The notes under the pieces are model-generated. The model saw only the letters and a list, made by a program, of their open reading frames with translations. It did not search any database and had not been told where the DNA came from. A stretch of 64,000 nt of DNA, taken from positions 62,001 through 126,000 of the forward strand of contig CAZEDX010000002.1 of NCBI GenBank assembly GCA_964511015.1, in the 5' to 3' direction. How positions within the stretch are numbered: the stretch's first letter is position 1; each line of letters begins with the position of its first letter. The stretch comes from FEN-1099 sp964511015. Lineage in GTDB: Bacteria > Lernaellota > Lernaellaia > Lernaellales > Lernaellaceae. The translations under genes and the position numbers were made by a program. Shown here one piece after another: positions 17,065 through 25,568 of the stretch.

Positions 17065-17286
17065 GAAACGCCTCGCCGCATTCGACTGGTCAGCAGGTGG
17101 CCTATTTCTAACAGGGCGTTCGCAACCTCACAAGAGGGTATCAGAATTCCACAAGACTGGCGGATTTTTGAGGAAGAATCGCCACGCTCCTGCCGCACCG
17201 TGTCGCAACCGCCGGCTTGTTTCTTTCGCCGTTTTCTGCATAGTTGGCAATCACTTGCAGCTCATCTGCTCCCATCACAAACTCAC

Positions 17287-17303
17287 TTGGCACGAAGCTG
17301 GCA
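17287..17303 (+). promoter_or_regulatory. Sigma-54-like promoter before the beta-propeller lipoprotein gene
   Basis: TTGGCACG at 17287-17294 is a perfect -24 element. The -12 element is TGGCA (17299-17303), one mismatch from TTGCA. The invariant GG and GC are exactly 10 bases apart. Initiation would fall near 17314, leaving a leader of about 16 bases that holds AAGGAGG before ATG 17330. Chance matches in GC-rich DNA are possible. Confidence 0.42.
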
Positions 17304-17329
17304 GGATGCCGGCGGCAAGGAGGTAGAGC

Positions 17330-18568
17330 ATGATTCGACGGAGCTTGCAGATCGTTGCCTGCATCGCGATCATTTGGTCGGTGACCGCCTGTGGCGTGGT
17401 CGACGACGAACCGATCACGGCGCAACAGTCGCTGGTCATCGTCCATCCGCAGGAAGAAAGCGGAGCCGCCTACCTCTTCGCCGCCAACAAGTACCTCGAT
17501 CGCGTCTACCGCGTGGATCTCAACACCCTGGCCATTGCCGAGATCAAGGTCGGCAATGAGCCCAAGAGCATCACGGCCAGCCCGGACGGTGAACTGGTGG
17601 CCGTGGCCAATCAAGGTAGCAAGACGATCACCGTAATACGCAGTTCCAGTCTGGTCAAACAGACTATCGAAACGGGATTCGCGCCAGCCGACCTTCGCTT
17701 CTCTCCCGACGGCAATTGGCTGGCGGTTGCCAATTTGGAAAACGAGACCGTGAACCTGATCGATTCACACAGTGGCGAAATATGGGAAGTCTGGGTGGGC
17801 GGTGGACCAACCTCGTTGGCTTTCGATCCGACCTCGGCCTACGTGGCGGTTGCCTGCTACTACGAAAATGGGATCAAGATCGTCTCTGTCGCCGAAAAGA
17901 GTGTCGTCTACGACTGGACCGGCTACTCCGAACTGCAGCGGCCGCAAGTCGTCACCTTCAGCCCCATCGCTGCCCCCCGTACCGGGACGTTGCTGGTGGT
18001 CGGGCTGCACGAAGACCCCTACATCGAAAACGCCGAAAGTTACGCCGATTCCATTGTGGTCCTCACGTTGGAGTCCGGCTGGTACGAAAATCCCGAAGAA
18101 TACGTCCCCGATCTCGATGTCGTCCGCGCCGGCCCCAATCCGCGAGGCTTCCTGTGGAATGAAGCGGGCGACACGCTGGTGGCCATCAACCACACGTTCG
18201 AGGATTGGGATAGCAGTTATAACATCGACACGGTGAGCATGCTGAGTGTTGCCGGTGGCCAGGTGGAGGAAGAGCGGCGTTTTGCCGTCGGTTCCGACCC
18301 CATTGCCGCCGCCCTCTCCCCGGTCGAAGACGTCGTCGCGGTGGCCAATCACGATGACGCCTCCGTGTCGGTGCTGGATCTGGTTGACTACTCGTCGCGG
18401 GATTTCTCAACCGCCGTGCGTCCGTTCGCCGTGGCGTTTACCGAATCGGGCCATAAGGTGGTCGTCGTTCATGATTCGGCGTTGATGCCGTTATCGGTGA
18501 TCGACCTGCGCGACGGTTCGTCTCAAGTGGTTTACGAAAGCCTCTCCATGAACAACTGGATCGAGTAG
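17330..18568 (+). CDS. YVTN-type beta-propeller lipoprotein
   Basis: A 412-residue protein; ATG 17330 follows AAGGAGG. The lipobox is SVTAC (Cys21). The mature part is a chain of about 40-residue beta-propeller blades with typical phrases: ITASPDGELVAVANQGSKTI, LRFSPDGNWLAVANLENETV, LAFDPTSAYVAVACYYENGI and AALSPVEDVVAVANHDDASV. Such propellers usually bind proteins or cofactors in the periplasm or at the outer membrane; no catalytic site is visible. It is followed after 9 bases by the barrel protein gene, so the two are probably one operon under the sigma-54-like site. Confidence 0.82.
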   Translation: MIRRSLQIVACIAIIWSVTACGVVDDEPITAQQSLVIVHPQEESGAAYLFAANKYLDRVYRVDLNTLAIAEIKVGNEPKSITASPDGELVAVANQGSKTITVIRSSSLVKQTIETGFAPADLRFSPDGNWLAVANLENETVNLIDSHSGEIWEVWVGGGPTSLAFDPTSAYVAVACYYENGIKIVSVAEKSVVYDWTGYSELQRPQVVTFSPIAAPRTGTLLVVGLHEDPYIENAESYADSIVVLTLESGWYENPEEYVPDLDVVRAGPNPRGFLWNEAGDTLVAINHTFEDWDSSYNIDTVSMLSVAGGQVEEERRFAVGSDPIAAALSPVEDVVAVANHDDASVSVLDLVDYSSRDFSTAVRPFAVAFTESGHKVVVVHDSALMPLSVIDLRDGSSQVVYESLSMNNWIE

Positions 18569-18577
18569 GAGGACCCA

Positions 18578-19378
18578 ATGCGCAGATTACTGTTGGTGAC
18601 GGTCTTCCTCTTGGTGTTCAGTGGCACTGCCCTCGCTCAGGACTACCCGTGGTCGCTGGAATTACGCGGCTACGGCCTGGGGAGTTTTCCCAACACCGAG
18701 ACTTGGAACGAGTTGTACGATGGTGGGTCGATCGGCGGCGGCGGCATCAACGTGAACACGTTGGTGGCCTTCGGTATGGGGCCATATGTGTCGTTGGAAT
18801 ACGCCGATACGACCCGGGATATCGATAACGAAATACACCTGCGATTCGAAGCCGTCGATGCCGCCCTTGGCCTGCAGTTCCGGCTGCCGTTGGCCAAGTG
18901 GTTCGAACCGGGAGTCTTCGGCGGCATCATGCTGACCTCGGCCCGCGAAGTGATCGACGACGGATATTTCACCCATGAAATGAAAAGTTCGTCAGTTGGC
19001 TACGAAATCGGGCTCGAAGCCAACTTCTACCCGTTCGCCGGCACCTTTGGCGGATCCCATGGACCGGGCATTTTTGTCGCCGGTATGTATCAGGCGCGAC
19101 CACTCGACAACATGGGCGCACTGGATGACGCGTCCGGTTTCGGTGTGCGTATGGGCGTGGAATGCCGCTTCGATTTCGGCCTGGCCGCCGTCCAACCGGT
19201 TCCGACACAGGAACCGCCGCCATCGATGCCACAGACACCGCCGCCACCGGCTCCACCTCCGCCGCCGCGTCCGATGGTCCCATATGGTCCGCCGCCTTCG
19301 CTGACGGTGATCGTGGTGCCGCCTCCGGATGACGACGACGAATGGGCCCACCTGCAGGCCCGAAAGGGAGATAGGTAA
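18578..19378 (+). CDS. Predicted outer-membrane beta-barrel protein with proline-rich tail
   Basis: A 266-residue protein; ATG 18578 with GGAGG just before. A clear signal peptide ends FSGTALA (1-20). Residues 21-195 alternate hydrophobic and polar residues, as in a small outer-membrane barrel (WSLELRGYGLGSF, VRMGVECRFDFGL). From about 200 the chain is almost all proline with short PPMP and PPPPP runs, ending in an acidic DDDDEW and a basic tail. The last barrel strand is thus followed by a long extension, which is unusual. The role is unknown; it is coupled to the propeller lipoprotein. Confidence 0.65.
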   Translation: MRRLLLVTVFLLVFSGTALAQDYPWSLELRGYGLGSFPNTETWNELYDGGSIGGGGINVNTLVAFGMGPYVSLEYADTTRDIDNEIHLRFEAVDAALGLQFRLPLAKWFEPGVFGGIMLTSAREVIDDGYFTHEMKSSSVGYEIGLEANFYPFAGTFGGSHGPGIFVAGMYQARPLDNMGALDDASGFGVRMGVECRFDFGLAAVQPVPTQEPPPSMPQTPPPPAPPPPPRPMVPYGPPPSLTVIVVPPPDDDDEWAHLQARKGDR

Positions 19379-19413
19379 CACTGCTGCTTCCTGATTTCCC
19401 TTCCGGGATCAAC

Positions 19414-19439
19414 GCCCCTGGGACGGTAGTCCCGGGGGC
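19414..19439. terminator. GC-rich hairpin between convergent genes
   Basis: GCCCCTGGGAC (19414-19424) pairs with GTCCCGGGGGC (19429-19439) over 11 positions, one a G-T wobble, around a GGTA loop. It lies between the stop of the barrel protein gene (plus) and the pilin gene (minus), so it could end both transcripts. There is no T-run on either side, so it is a weak intrinsic terminator at best. Confidence 0.5.
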
Positions 19440-19475
19440 TATACATATGGGGTGTATTCGTGCGGTGGAACTGAC

Positions 19476-19829
19476 TTAGTCGCGGTACTCGAATGAGGCG
19501 TCACCGCGACGATGAGTGGTTGTGAAGGTGTAACCCGAATTGTTAATGCTGCCGAATAGGAAGGTCACTCCAGTGTCCTCAGTCAGATTGGGTTCGTACT
19601 GCAATAGAACCTGCAGGTTCGGAGCATAGTTTTCGGTTAAGCGGTAACACACTTCCATCGCCGTTTGTGCATTGCGACCGGCCGATGCTGACGACGCATT
19701 GTGGGCCTTGGCGCGCAATTGTAAGAAATCCGGAATGGCAATCGTTGCCAATACACTGATCACAGCAACCACAAGAAGCAACTCGACCAGTGTAAATCCG
19801 GAGGCCTTGGAGCTGACTTTTATCGTCAT
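19476..19829 (-). CDS. Type IV pilin-like prepilin
   Basis: A 117-residue protein; ATG 19829 with GAAGGA upstream. A short basic leader ending in Gly is followed by the class III signal GFTLVELLLVVAVISVLATI, with Phe as mature residue 1 and the conserved Glu at position 5. Prepilin peptidase would cut after the Gly. The soluble part is about 70 residues, short for a pilin, with one Cys. It could be a major type IVa pilin or a secretion pseudopilin; no pil or gsp genes are adjacent. A sigma-54-like promoter lies directly upstream, as is common for pilA genes. Confidence 0.88.
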   Translation of the reverse strand: MTIKVSSKASGFTLVELLLVVAVISVLATIAIPDFLQLRAKAHNASSASAGRNAQTAMEVCYRLTENYAPNLQVLLQYEPNLTEDTGVTFLFGSINNSGYTFTTTHRRGDASFEYRD

Positions 19830-20161
19830 TGTCCTTCTTTCGATTACGGTCTGAATAGAAGTGTATCAAACCCCGTGCCAAAAAACACCTGTGGTCCTAA
19901 GCAGTTGACTTAATGCAGATTCTCAAAAAAAATCCGGAGCCGGCCGGAAAAATCCGGCAGAAAACGGATACAAGTTACCTAACAAGTAACGATTTTCGTC
20001 AGTTACACCTTGCGGCAACCGCCGCTTTGGCGGCACTGGTCACGATTTCCGACGACTGGTAGGATTGAGCATCTAAGGGCAAGCGCTGCCGAGCCAAGCA
20101 TGTTGACACAGCGGCACTTGCCCCCTATCGTTCCTCGGCTATTGAACTGGAGGTTTCCAGC
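19830..20161. other. Divergent intergenic region upstream of pilin and GT-C genes
   Basis: A 332-base stretch without genes. It holds the sigma-54-like site of the pilin (listed separately) and an A-rich segment with a repeated short element: AATCCGG occurs at about 19931 and again near 19950. AAGTTACCTAACAAGTAAC near 19972-19990 is another short imperfect repeat. These could bind a sigma-54 activator; that is inference. No open frame here is credible. Confidence 0.5.
19865..19881 (-). promoter_or_regulatory. Sigma-54-like promoter of the pilin gene
   Basis: Read on the minus strand, bases 19881-19865 give a perfect -24 element TTGGCACG and a -12 element TTGAT. The latter has A instead of the usual C of the GC dinucleotide. 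GG and the -12 G are correctly spaced. The start would be near 19855, about 25 bases before the pilin ATG. The imperfect -12 lowers confidence, but RpoN control of pilA is well established in several proteobacteria. Confidence 0.42.
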
Positions 20162-21775
20162 TTGTCCGCGGATACTACTCGACCAGCCGTGTCGCCGTCT
20201 AAGCGTTGGCCGCACCTGCTGATTCTCGCCTTGGTGGCTGGAGCGGCGGTGTTCATCTATCGGGAACTGGTGCGTGCCCCTTTTTTTCTGGACGACTACC
20301 TCCACCTTCACTTGATCCAACGCATTAGAAACCCTTTCGAGCCGTTTGTCGTCGATGTCTTCATGGGCGCCTTTTTCCGCCCGGCGATCACCTTGTTCTG
20401 GAAGCTGGACTATCTGATCTCAGGTTTGAACCCGTCAGGCTATTATGTCGCCAACATCCTTTATCTTATTGCCTCGACTGTGTTGTTCTATCTGTTGTTG
20501 CTAGAACTGACCGGTCAACGTTCCTTTAGCGCCATCGGCTCGTTCTTCTTCGCCACCAGCCCCATTACCGGCGTCGGCGTGATGTGGCTCTCCAATCGCT
20601 TCGACCTGATCGGCACGATGCTCTTTCTGGCCTCTACCCTGCTGTTTGTGCGCTTTATCCGCTACAAACGGCGGATCCACTACGTCTTATCGATCGCGCT
20701 GGCCACCATCGCGTATTTCTGCAAGGAAATCACCATCACCCTGCCGGTGGTTCTCATTATGTCGGCCGGCTTCATGTTCTTGTACCGCGCCCCGCACAAG
20801 TTCAACACGCGCTTGGTCCGCCAGTTGCTGTTCTATGCGACGCCCTATTTCACGGTTGCGGCGATCTATCTGCTCTGGCGTTTTCTATTGATCAAGAGCC
20901 TGGGCGGATATGAGGGCGAGGTCAAAGCCCAACTGACGATGGGATACTTCTTCTTCATCTGGCAGAGCTTCGCGGAATACTGCTGGTTGATGAAGAACTT
21001 TATCGTCTTCGCCTTGTTGTTGTTCGCTATAGCGTTGTTGTTGATCAAAAAAAACTTCTACACTGCGAACAAATTGTTTCTCTTCGGTTTGGCCTTTGCG
21101 GCGGTCACGAGCATTCCTCTATTGCTAGTGCTACGCCTGCAAAACGTATTGAGTTACATGACGCCGCGTTTCTTCTTCCTGCCCAACGTCGGATTGATCA
21201 TCGCGCTGGTGGCCGTCTATGACCCGCGTTCCGGCCGCGCACGCCGGGTCACCGCCGGCGTGCTACTCTTCGCTTTGGGCGCGTTTCTGATGGTGAACAA
21301 CCTGATTCTAGTTCACAAATGGGTGCGCGACAAACGGCAGGCGGCAAAAAAAATGGAGCAGGTCGACACGTTTGTGCGCGCCGGTCTGCCGGGGCAGCCG
21401 AAAGAGGCCGTCATCTACACCTGCCTGCATGGGCTAGACGTGGCTCTCGACACCTCGATCAAACTGGCACATCCGGAATACGTCAACAACTACTACTTCT
21501 TGAACTGCGCCGGTCCGACCCAAACCATCGCGCAACGAAACCTGTACGAAAACATGCGGCGGTTCTTGAAATTTCCCCCTACGTTCAACCGCAATCCGTG
21601 CCAATATGAAGATGTGTTTTATGGCGTTACCGAATCCACACCATCGGCGATCCCGGCCCAGGTCGGTTCGTCCGACAACGTGTTGGTGCTACATTTGGAT
21701 CGTTATGGACAAATGACTGTCCTGCATCGTGACAAAGTGCTCGCGATGCTACGCACGCTGGGGTTGGTCCAATGA
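20162..21775 (+). CDS. Multispanning GT-C-type membrane glycosyltransferase-like protein
   Basis: A 537-residue protein starting at TTG 20162, with GGAGG 9 bases upstream. Ten or more hydrophobic segments fill residues 18-385, followed by a soluble C-terminal domain. The first periplasmic loop contains APFFLDDYLHLHLIQ, where the Asp-Asp pair matches the catalytic site of GT39/TMTC-like GT-C proteins. Such enzymes use polyprenyl-phosphate sugars to glycosylate proteins or glycans on the outer face of the inner membrane. It overlaps the next gene by 4 bases, so the two act or are made together. The donor and acceptor are unknown. Confidence 0.7.
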   Translation: MSADTTRPAVSPSKRWPHLLILALVAGAAVFIYRELVRAPFFLDDYLHLHLIQRIRNPFEPFVVDVFMGAFFRPAITLFWKLDYLISGLNPSGYYVANILYLIASTVLFYLLLLELTGQRSFSAIGSFFFATSPITGVGVMWLSNRFDLIGTMLFLASTLLFVRFIRYKRRIHYVLSIALATIAYFCKEITITLPVVLIMSAGFMFLYRAPHKFNTRLVRQLLFYATPYFTVAAIYLLWRFLLIKSLGGYEGEVKAQLTMGYFFFIWQSFAEYCWLMKNFIVFALLLFAIALLLIKKNFYTANKLFLFGLAFAAVTSIPLLLVLRLQNVLSYMTPRFFFLPNVGLIIALVAVYDPRSGRARRVTAGVLLFALGAFLMVNNLILVHKWVRDKRQAAKKMEQVDTFVRAGLPGQPKEAVIYTCLHGLDVALDTSIKLAHPEYVNNYYFLNCAGPTQTIAQRNLYENMRRFLKFPPTFNRNPCQYEDVFYGVTESTPSAIPAQVGSSDNVLVLHLDRYGQMTVLHRDKVLAMLRTLGLVQ

Positions 21776-23571
21776 CCGCGCGTCGCCACCTGATCCTGCT
21801 TGCCTGTTTTGTCTTGATGGCCGCCTTGATGCTGACCGGAACCGCTTGTAAACACGAACGGAAATATCCAAACGTGATCGTCATCAGCGTCGACACCCTA
21901 CGAGCTGACCGGGTCGGCGCGTATGGCAGCGACCGCGGCATCACCGGCATGATGGACTTCTGGGCCCGCCGTGGCGTCACCTTTACCAACGCGTACGCGG
22001 CCGCGCCCTGGACCCTACCCAGTCACGCCTCGGCGTTCACCGGCCTGTATTCGACCGAACACATGGCCATTGACGAGAAGATCAATATCGACAAAGCCGC
22101 ACCGATGCTGGCCGAGGAAATGAAAAAGGCCGGACTGAAGACCGGTGCATTTGTCGCCCACTACTACCTGTCGGCGGAATACGGTTTCGATCGCGGTTTC
22201 GATGACTTCTTCATCAAACCGAATGCGACGGCCGATGAAATGGTCACCAAGGCCACCAACTGGCTACACGACAACAAGGACGAGAACTTCTTCCTGTTCC
22301 TGCATTTGTTTGACCCGCACACCCCGTATACGCCGCCGCCGGATCTGGCCAAGAAGCACTATCCGTCTGATGCCGGCGTCAAGGTGAACGGCACTACCGC
22401 TGATGTGATGAGCGTCATGCTGGATTGGCCCTCAGATCATGCTCAACGCGTGCTCCGCGTGTTGAGCGCGCTGTACGACGGTGAGGTGGATTTCGTCGAC
22501 AACCAGCTCGAAGTGTTGTTCAAAGCCATGCAGGAAGAGCAACTCGACCAGAACACCATCATTGTGTTGTTCAGCGACCATGGCGAAGAGTTCATGGAAC
22601 ACGGGATGATGGAACACGGCTTCACGCTATATGAGGAACAACTGCGCGTCCCGTTTATCTGGTACTACCCGGCCAAGCTGAAGGGGGGCCTGATCATTGA
22701 TGAGCCGGTGAGTCTGGTCGACATGATGCCGACCCTACTCGACCTGCTCGGCTTGCCGCCGGTGCAGAAACCAATCAGCGGCCGCTCGCTCACACCATTG
22801 TGGCGCGGAGAGACTCAGTCACTCGGCCGATATGTTCTGGCCGAAACCACCCGTCAGGGACCCGATCGTGCAGCCCTGATCAAAGACCGTTACAAGTACA
22901 TCTATTCACCGCCATTCGAACTCAACGGCCGTAAGCTGACCAGCCACCTTTTCCATCTGACTGATGATCCGAGCGAAGTGCACGATCTGCTGGCAACCGA
23001 CGCGCCGCGCGCCGAAAACTTGCGCAGCCAGTTGTTCTCCAGCGGCCTGTATGTAGAGCGACGCCTTTGGCATATGCGCTGGGCCGGCCTGGCCGACACC
23101 ATGCACGGGGTGATCAGCACGACCGGGAAGGTGGCCTACGTCTACAAGGCCAACACCATCTACGGCACCGACGAACGCGGCCTATTGATCTCGCGCGAGT
23201 ATCCCTTGGACAAGACCGACCCGGCCAAGCTGCAATTTGTTACCTTGCGCAAGGAACCGAACGGCGTCTCATTCATGACCGACCCGGAAACGGCTCCGGT
23301 GTCGTTCCAGTTGCGGTTCGACAGCCGGCCTGCTCCGGCTCGGGTCTGTTTGGGCAACCCCGGCCGTCACCCGGACGGTGACACGTTCACACTCAACGAA
23401 CCGGTGGCCTTGCTCGGGCCGGACACGCCGCCGGCCGGCGCCGTGTTGATCTGGTCGGAACCGGTGTGGGTCAACTCCCGACAGGTGCTGCGGGCGGAAG
23501 TCGGCGATCCCATCAAACTTTCCCCCGAAGTCATCGAACAGTTACGGAGCCTGGGTTACTTGACACAGTAG
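21772..23571 (+). CDS. Sulfatase-fold (alkaline-phosphatase superfamily) lipoprotein
   Basis: A 599-residue protein with lipobox LTGTAC (Cys26). The metal-site start is VIVISVDTLRADRVGAYG (Asp41), a second metal cluster is VLFSDHGEE, and a late ligand lies in MMEHGFTLYEEQLRVPF. In true sulfatases the nucleophile sits in C/S-x-P-S-R; here the segment is WTLPSHASAFTG, putting Thr81 at that place. It therefore cannot carry formylglycine and may be a phospho- or phosphoglycerol-type transferase or hydrolase. The C-terminus LSPEVIEQLRSLGYL is common in this group. It is coupled to the GT-C gene upstream and followed by a good terminator. Confidence 0.8.
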   Translation: MTARRHLILLACFVLMAALMLTGTACKHERKYPNVIVISVDTLRADRVGAYGSDRGITGMMDFWARRGVTFTNAYAAAPWTLPSHASAFTGLYSTEHMAIDEKINIDKAAPMLAEEMKKAGLKTGAFVAHYYLSAEYGFDRGFDDFFIKPNATADEMVTKATNWLHDNKDENFFLFLHLFDPHTPYTPPPDLAKKHYPSDAGVKVNGTTADVMSVMLDWPSDHAQRVLRVLSALYDGEVDFVDNQLEVLFKAMQEEQLDQNTIIVLFSDHGEEFMEHGMMEHGFTLYEEQLRVPFIWYYPAKLKGGLIIDEPVSLVDMMPTLLDLLGLPPVQKPISGRSLTPLWRGETQSLGRYVLAETTRQGPDRAALIKDRYKYIYSPPFELNGRKLTSHLFHLTDDPSEVHDLLATDAPRAENLRSQLFSSGLYVERRLWHMRWAGLADTMHGVISTTGKVAYVYKANTIYGTDERGLLISREYPLDKTDPAKLQFVTLRKEPNGVSFMTDPETAPVSFQLRFDSRPAPARVCLGNPGRHPDGDTFTLNEPVALLGPDTPPAGAVLIWSEPVWVNSRQVLRAEVGDPIKLSPEVIEQLRSLGYLTQ

Positions 23572-23591
23572 GGCAAGCGCGGCATAAATGT

Positions 23592-23610
23592 CCCCGCGAC
23601 GGGGTTTTTT
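23592..23610 (+). terminator. Intrinsic terminator after the GT-C/sulfatase-fold operon
   Basis: CCCCG (23592-23596), loop CGA and CGGGG (23600-23604) are followed by six T (23605-23610). This is a compact rho-independent terminator 20 bases past the sulfatase-fold stop and before yebC. Confidence 0.82.
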
Positions 23611-23658
23611 GGCCCGCTATAAAGCACATACAATGACTCACTTTCCCGCGGAGGGACT

Positions 23659-24408
23659 ATGTCTGGTCACAGCAAGTGGAGCACTATCAAACGGAAGAAG
23701 GGCGCGGCGGACGCCAAACGCGGCCGGATGTTTTCGCGTCTGAACAAGGAAATCATGTTAGCCGCTCGTAATGGGGGTGGCGACGTCAATTCCAATATTC
23801 GCCTCCGCAACGCCATCGCGGCCGCCAAAGAAGTGAACATGCCTAAGGACAATATCCAACGGGCCATTAAGAAAGGCACGGGGGATCTGGGCGACGGCGT
23901 GGTCATTGAAGAAGTTAACTATGAGGGCTACGGTCCGGGCGGCGTGGCGGTCATCGTCGAAACGATCACCGATAACCGCAACCGCACCACGGCCGACGTG
24001 CGCCATGCGTTTGCCAAATACGGCGGCAACCTCGGAGAAACCGGCTGCGTCGGTTGGATGTTCGCCCGCAAGGGCCTGATCACCTTCTTAAAGGCCGGCC
24101 TCGACCAGAACAAGCTCGAGGAAGTGGCGATTGAAAGCGGCGCGGAAGACATTCGCGAAGAAGACGACTCGATCGAAGTCACCTGCGCACCCGAAGATTT
24201 CGAAACCTTGAAACAGGCCTTCGAAACCGCCGCCTTCAAGTGGGAAGAGGCGGAAATCAGCAACCTTCCCCAGTCGACCGTCAAGGTCGAAGGCAAGCAC
24301 GCCGAATCCGTCTTGAAGCTGATGGAGGCGCTAGAAGAACTCGACGACGTGCAGCACGTCTGGTCAAACTTCGACATCTCCGAAGCCGACATGGCGGCGA
24401 TGGAGTGA
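23659..24408 (+). CDS. yebC: YebC/PmpR-family DNA-binding regulator or translation factor
   Basis: A 249-residue protein matching the whole YebC family. It starts MSGHSKWSTIKRKKGAADAK, with NMPKDNIQRAIKKGTG and the typical YEGYGPGGVAVIVE and DNRNRTTADVRHAF. Members act as DNA-binding regulators, and recent work on some family members links them to translation of proline stretches. It heads the yebC-ruvC-ruvA-ruvB order shared by many bacteria; ruvC starts 34 bases later. GGAGGG lies just before the ATG. Confidence 0.95.
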   Translation: MSGHSKWSTIKRKKGAADAKRGRMFSRLNKEIMLAARNGGGDVNSNIRLRNAIAAAKEVNMPKDNIQRAIKKGTGDLGDGVVIEEVNYEGYGPGGVAVIVETITDNRNRTTADVRHAFAKYGGNLGETGCVGWMFARKGLITFLKAGLDQNKLEEVAIESGAEDIREEDDSIEVTCAPEDFETLKQAFETAAFKWEEAEISNLPQSTVKVEGKHAESVLKLMEALEELDDVQHVWSNFDISEADMAAME

Positions 24409-24442
24409 GCCGCACCGCCGATAGGCCGCGACGGGTGAGTCC

Positions 24443-24955
24443 ATGCGCGTGATCGGCATCGATCCCGGCAGCCGCATCTGTGGCTGGGGTATCGTCGAGG
24501 AAAGCGGTGGACCGTCCACCCTGGTGCACGTCGATTCAGGCGCGGTATTTACCGACAGCAAAAAGCCATTGGCCGACCGGTTGCAGTTCGTCTATGACGA
24601 ACTGCGCACAGTCATTCGCCGTTTCCAACCACAGGAAGCGTCCATCGAAGAAGTCTTCCACTACAAGAACGCCCGTAGCGCTCTGACCCTCGGCCAGGCG
24701 CGCGGCGTCGCCGTGCTAGCTTGTGTCCACGAGGGTTTGTCGGTATACGAGTATTCGCCACTGCAAATCAAACAGGCCGTCTCCGGGTACGGGCGCGCCG
24801 ACAAGGAACAGGTAGCCGCGATGGTCAAAGCCCTGCTACACCTGCCCGAGGTAGCTTGGGAAGACACGGCGGACGCCCTCGCGGGTGCCATCTGCCATCT
24901 CAACAGTTACCGCTTGGCCCGGGCCTCGCGCCTACTGACGAACGAAGGACGGTGA
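24443..24955 (+). CDS. ruvC: Holliday junction resolvase RuvC
   Basis: A 170-residue endonuclease that cuts Holliday junctions symmetrically. Acidic catalytic residues are Asp7 in IGIDPGSRICGWG, Glu69 in SIEEVFHYKNARSAL and the Asp pair in WEDTADALAGAICH. QARGVAVLACVHEGL and the loop SGYGRADKEQV are typical. It works with RuvAB encoded directly downstream. Confidence 0.96.
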   Translation: MRVIGIDPGSRICGWGIVEESGGPSTLVHVDSGAVFTDSKKPLADRLQFVYDELRTVIRRFQPQEASIEEVFHYKNARSALTLGQARGVAVLACVHEGLSVYEYSPLQIKQAVSGYGRADKEQVAAMVKALLHLPEVAWEDTADALAGAICHLNSYRLARASRLLTNEGR

Positions 24956-24959
24956 ACGC

Positions 24960-25565
24960 GTGATCGCCCAACTTGCCGGGGTGCTGGTCGTCAAGGAAAT
25001 CGGCCACGTTGTCATCGACGTGCACGGCGTCGGCTACCGTGTCTTCATCAGCACCAACTGCTTTTACGCCCTGCCCGAACCGCCGGCGCCGGTGACCATG
25101 CTCATTCACACCGTGGTACGCGAGGACGCGTTCCATCTCTTTGGTTTCCTGACGCCGCTCGAGCGGCAGTTGTTCCGGCTGCTGCTATCGGTCAGCGGCA
25201 TCGGCCCCAAGAGCGCCCTCGCCGCGCTGTCGGGCTACGCCGCGCGCGACTTGCTGGGCGCTATCGCCGCCGCCGACACCCGCGCGTTGGCCAAGATCCC
25301 CGGCATCGGCAAGAAAACCGCTGAGCGCATCATCGTGGATCTGCGCGACAAGTCGGCGGCCTTGGCGCAGGAGGAAGGGGCCGAAATCGTAGCACCGGTG
25401 ACGGTGTCGGCGGCCGACCGCGATGCGGTTAGCGCGCTGACCAATCTCGGTTTTAAAGAAGGTGCCGCCGAACAAGCGGTTGCCGAGGCGCGTGCCCAGC
25501 TCGGACTGTCCGCCAGCCTGGAAGACATCGTGCGCAGTTCACTCAAACGCATGATGAAGGGATAG
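24960..25565 (+). CDS. ruvA: Holliday junction DNA helicase subunit RuvA
   Basis: A 201-residue protein, GTG start 24960, 4 bases after the ruvC stop. The N-terminal OB fold (MIAQLAGVLVVKEI, VGYRVFIST) is followed by two helix-hairpin-helix motifs (LLSVSGIGPKSALAAL and LAKIPGIGKKTAERII). A mobile C-terminal domain (from about 150, DAVSALTNLGFKEGAAEQAV) contacts RuvB. It binds the four-way junction as a tetramer. Confidence 0.95.
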   Translation: MIAQLAGVLVVKEIGHVVIDVHGVGYRVFISTNCFYALPEPPAPVTMLIHTVVREDAFHLFGFLTPLERQLFRLLLSVSGIGPKSALAALSGYAARDLLGAIAAADTRALAKIPGIGKKTAERIIVDLRDKSAALAQEEGAEIVAPVTVSAADRDAVSALTNLGFKEGAAEQAVAEARAQLGLSASLEDIVRSSLKRMMKG

Positions 25566-25568
25566 ACC

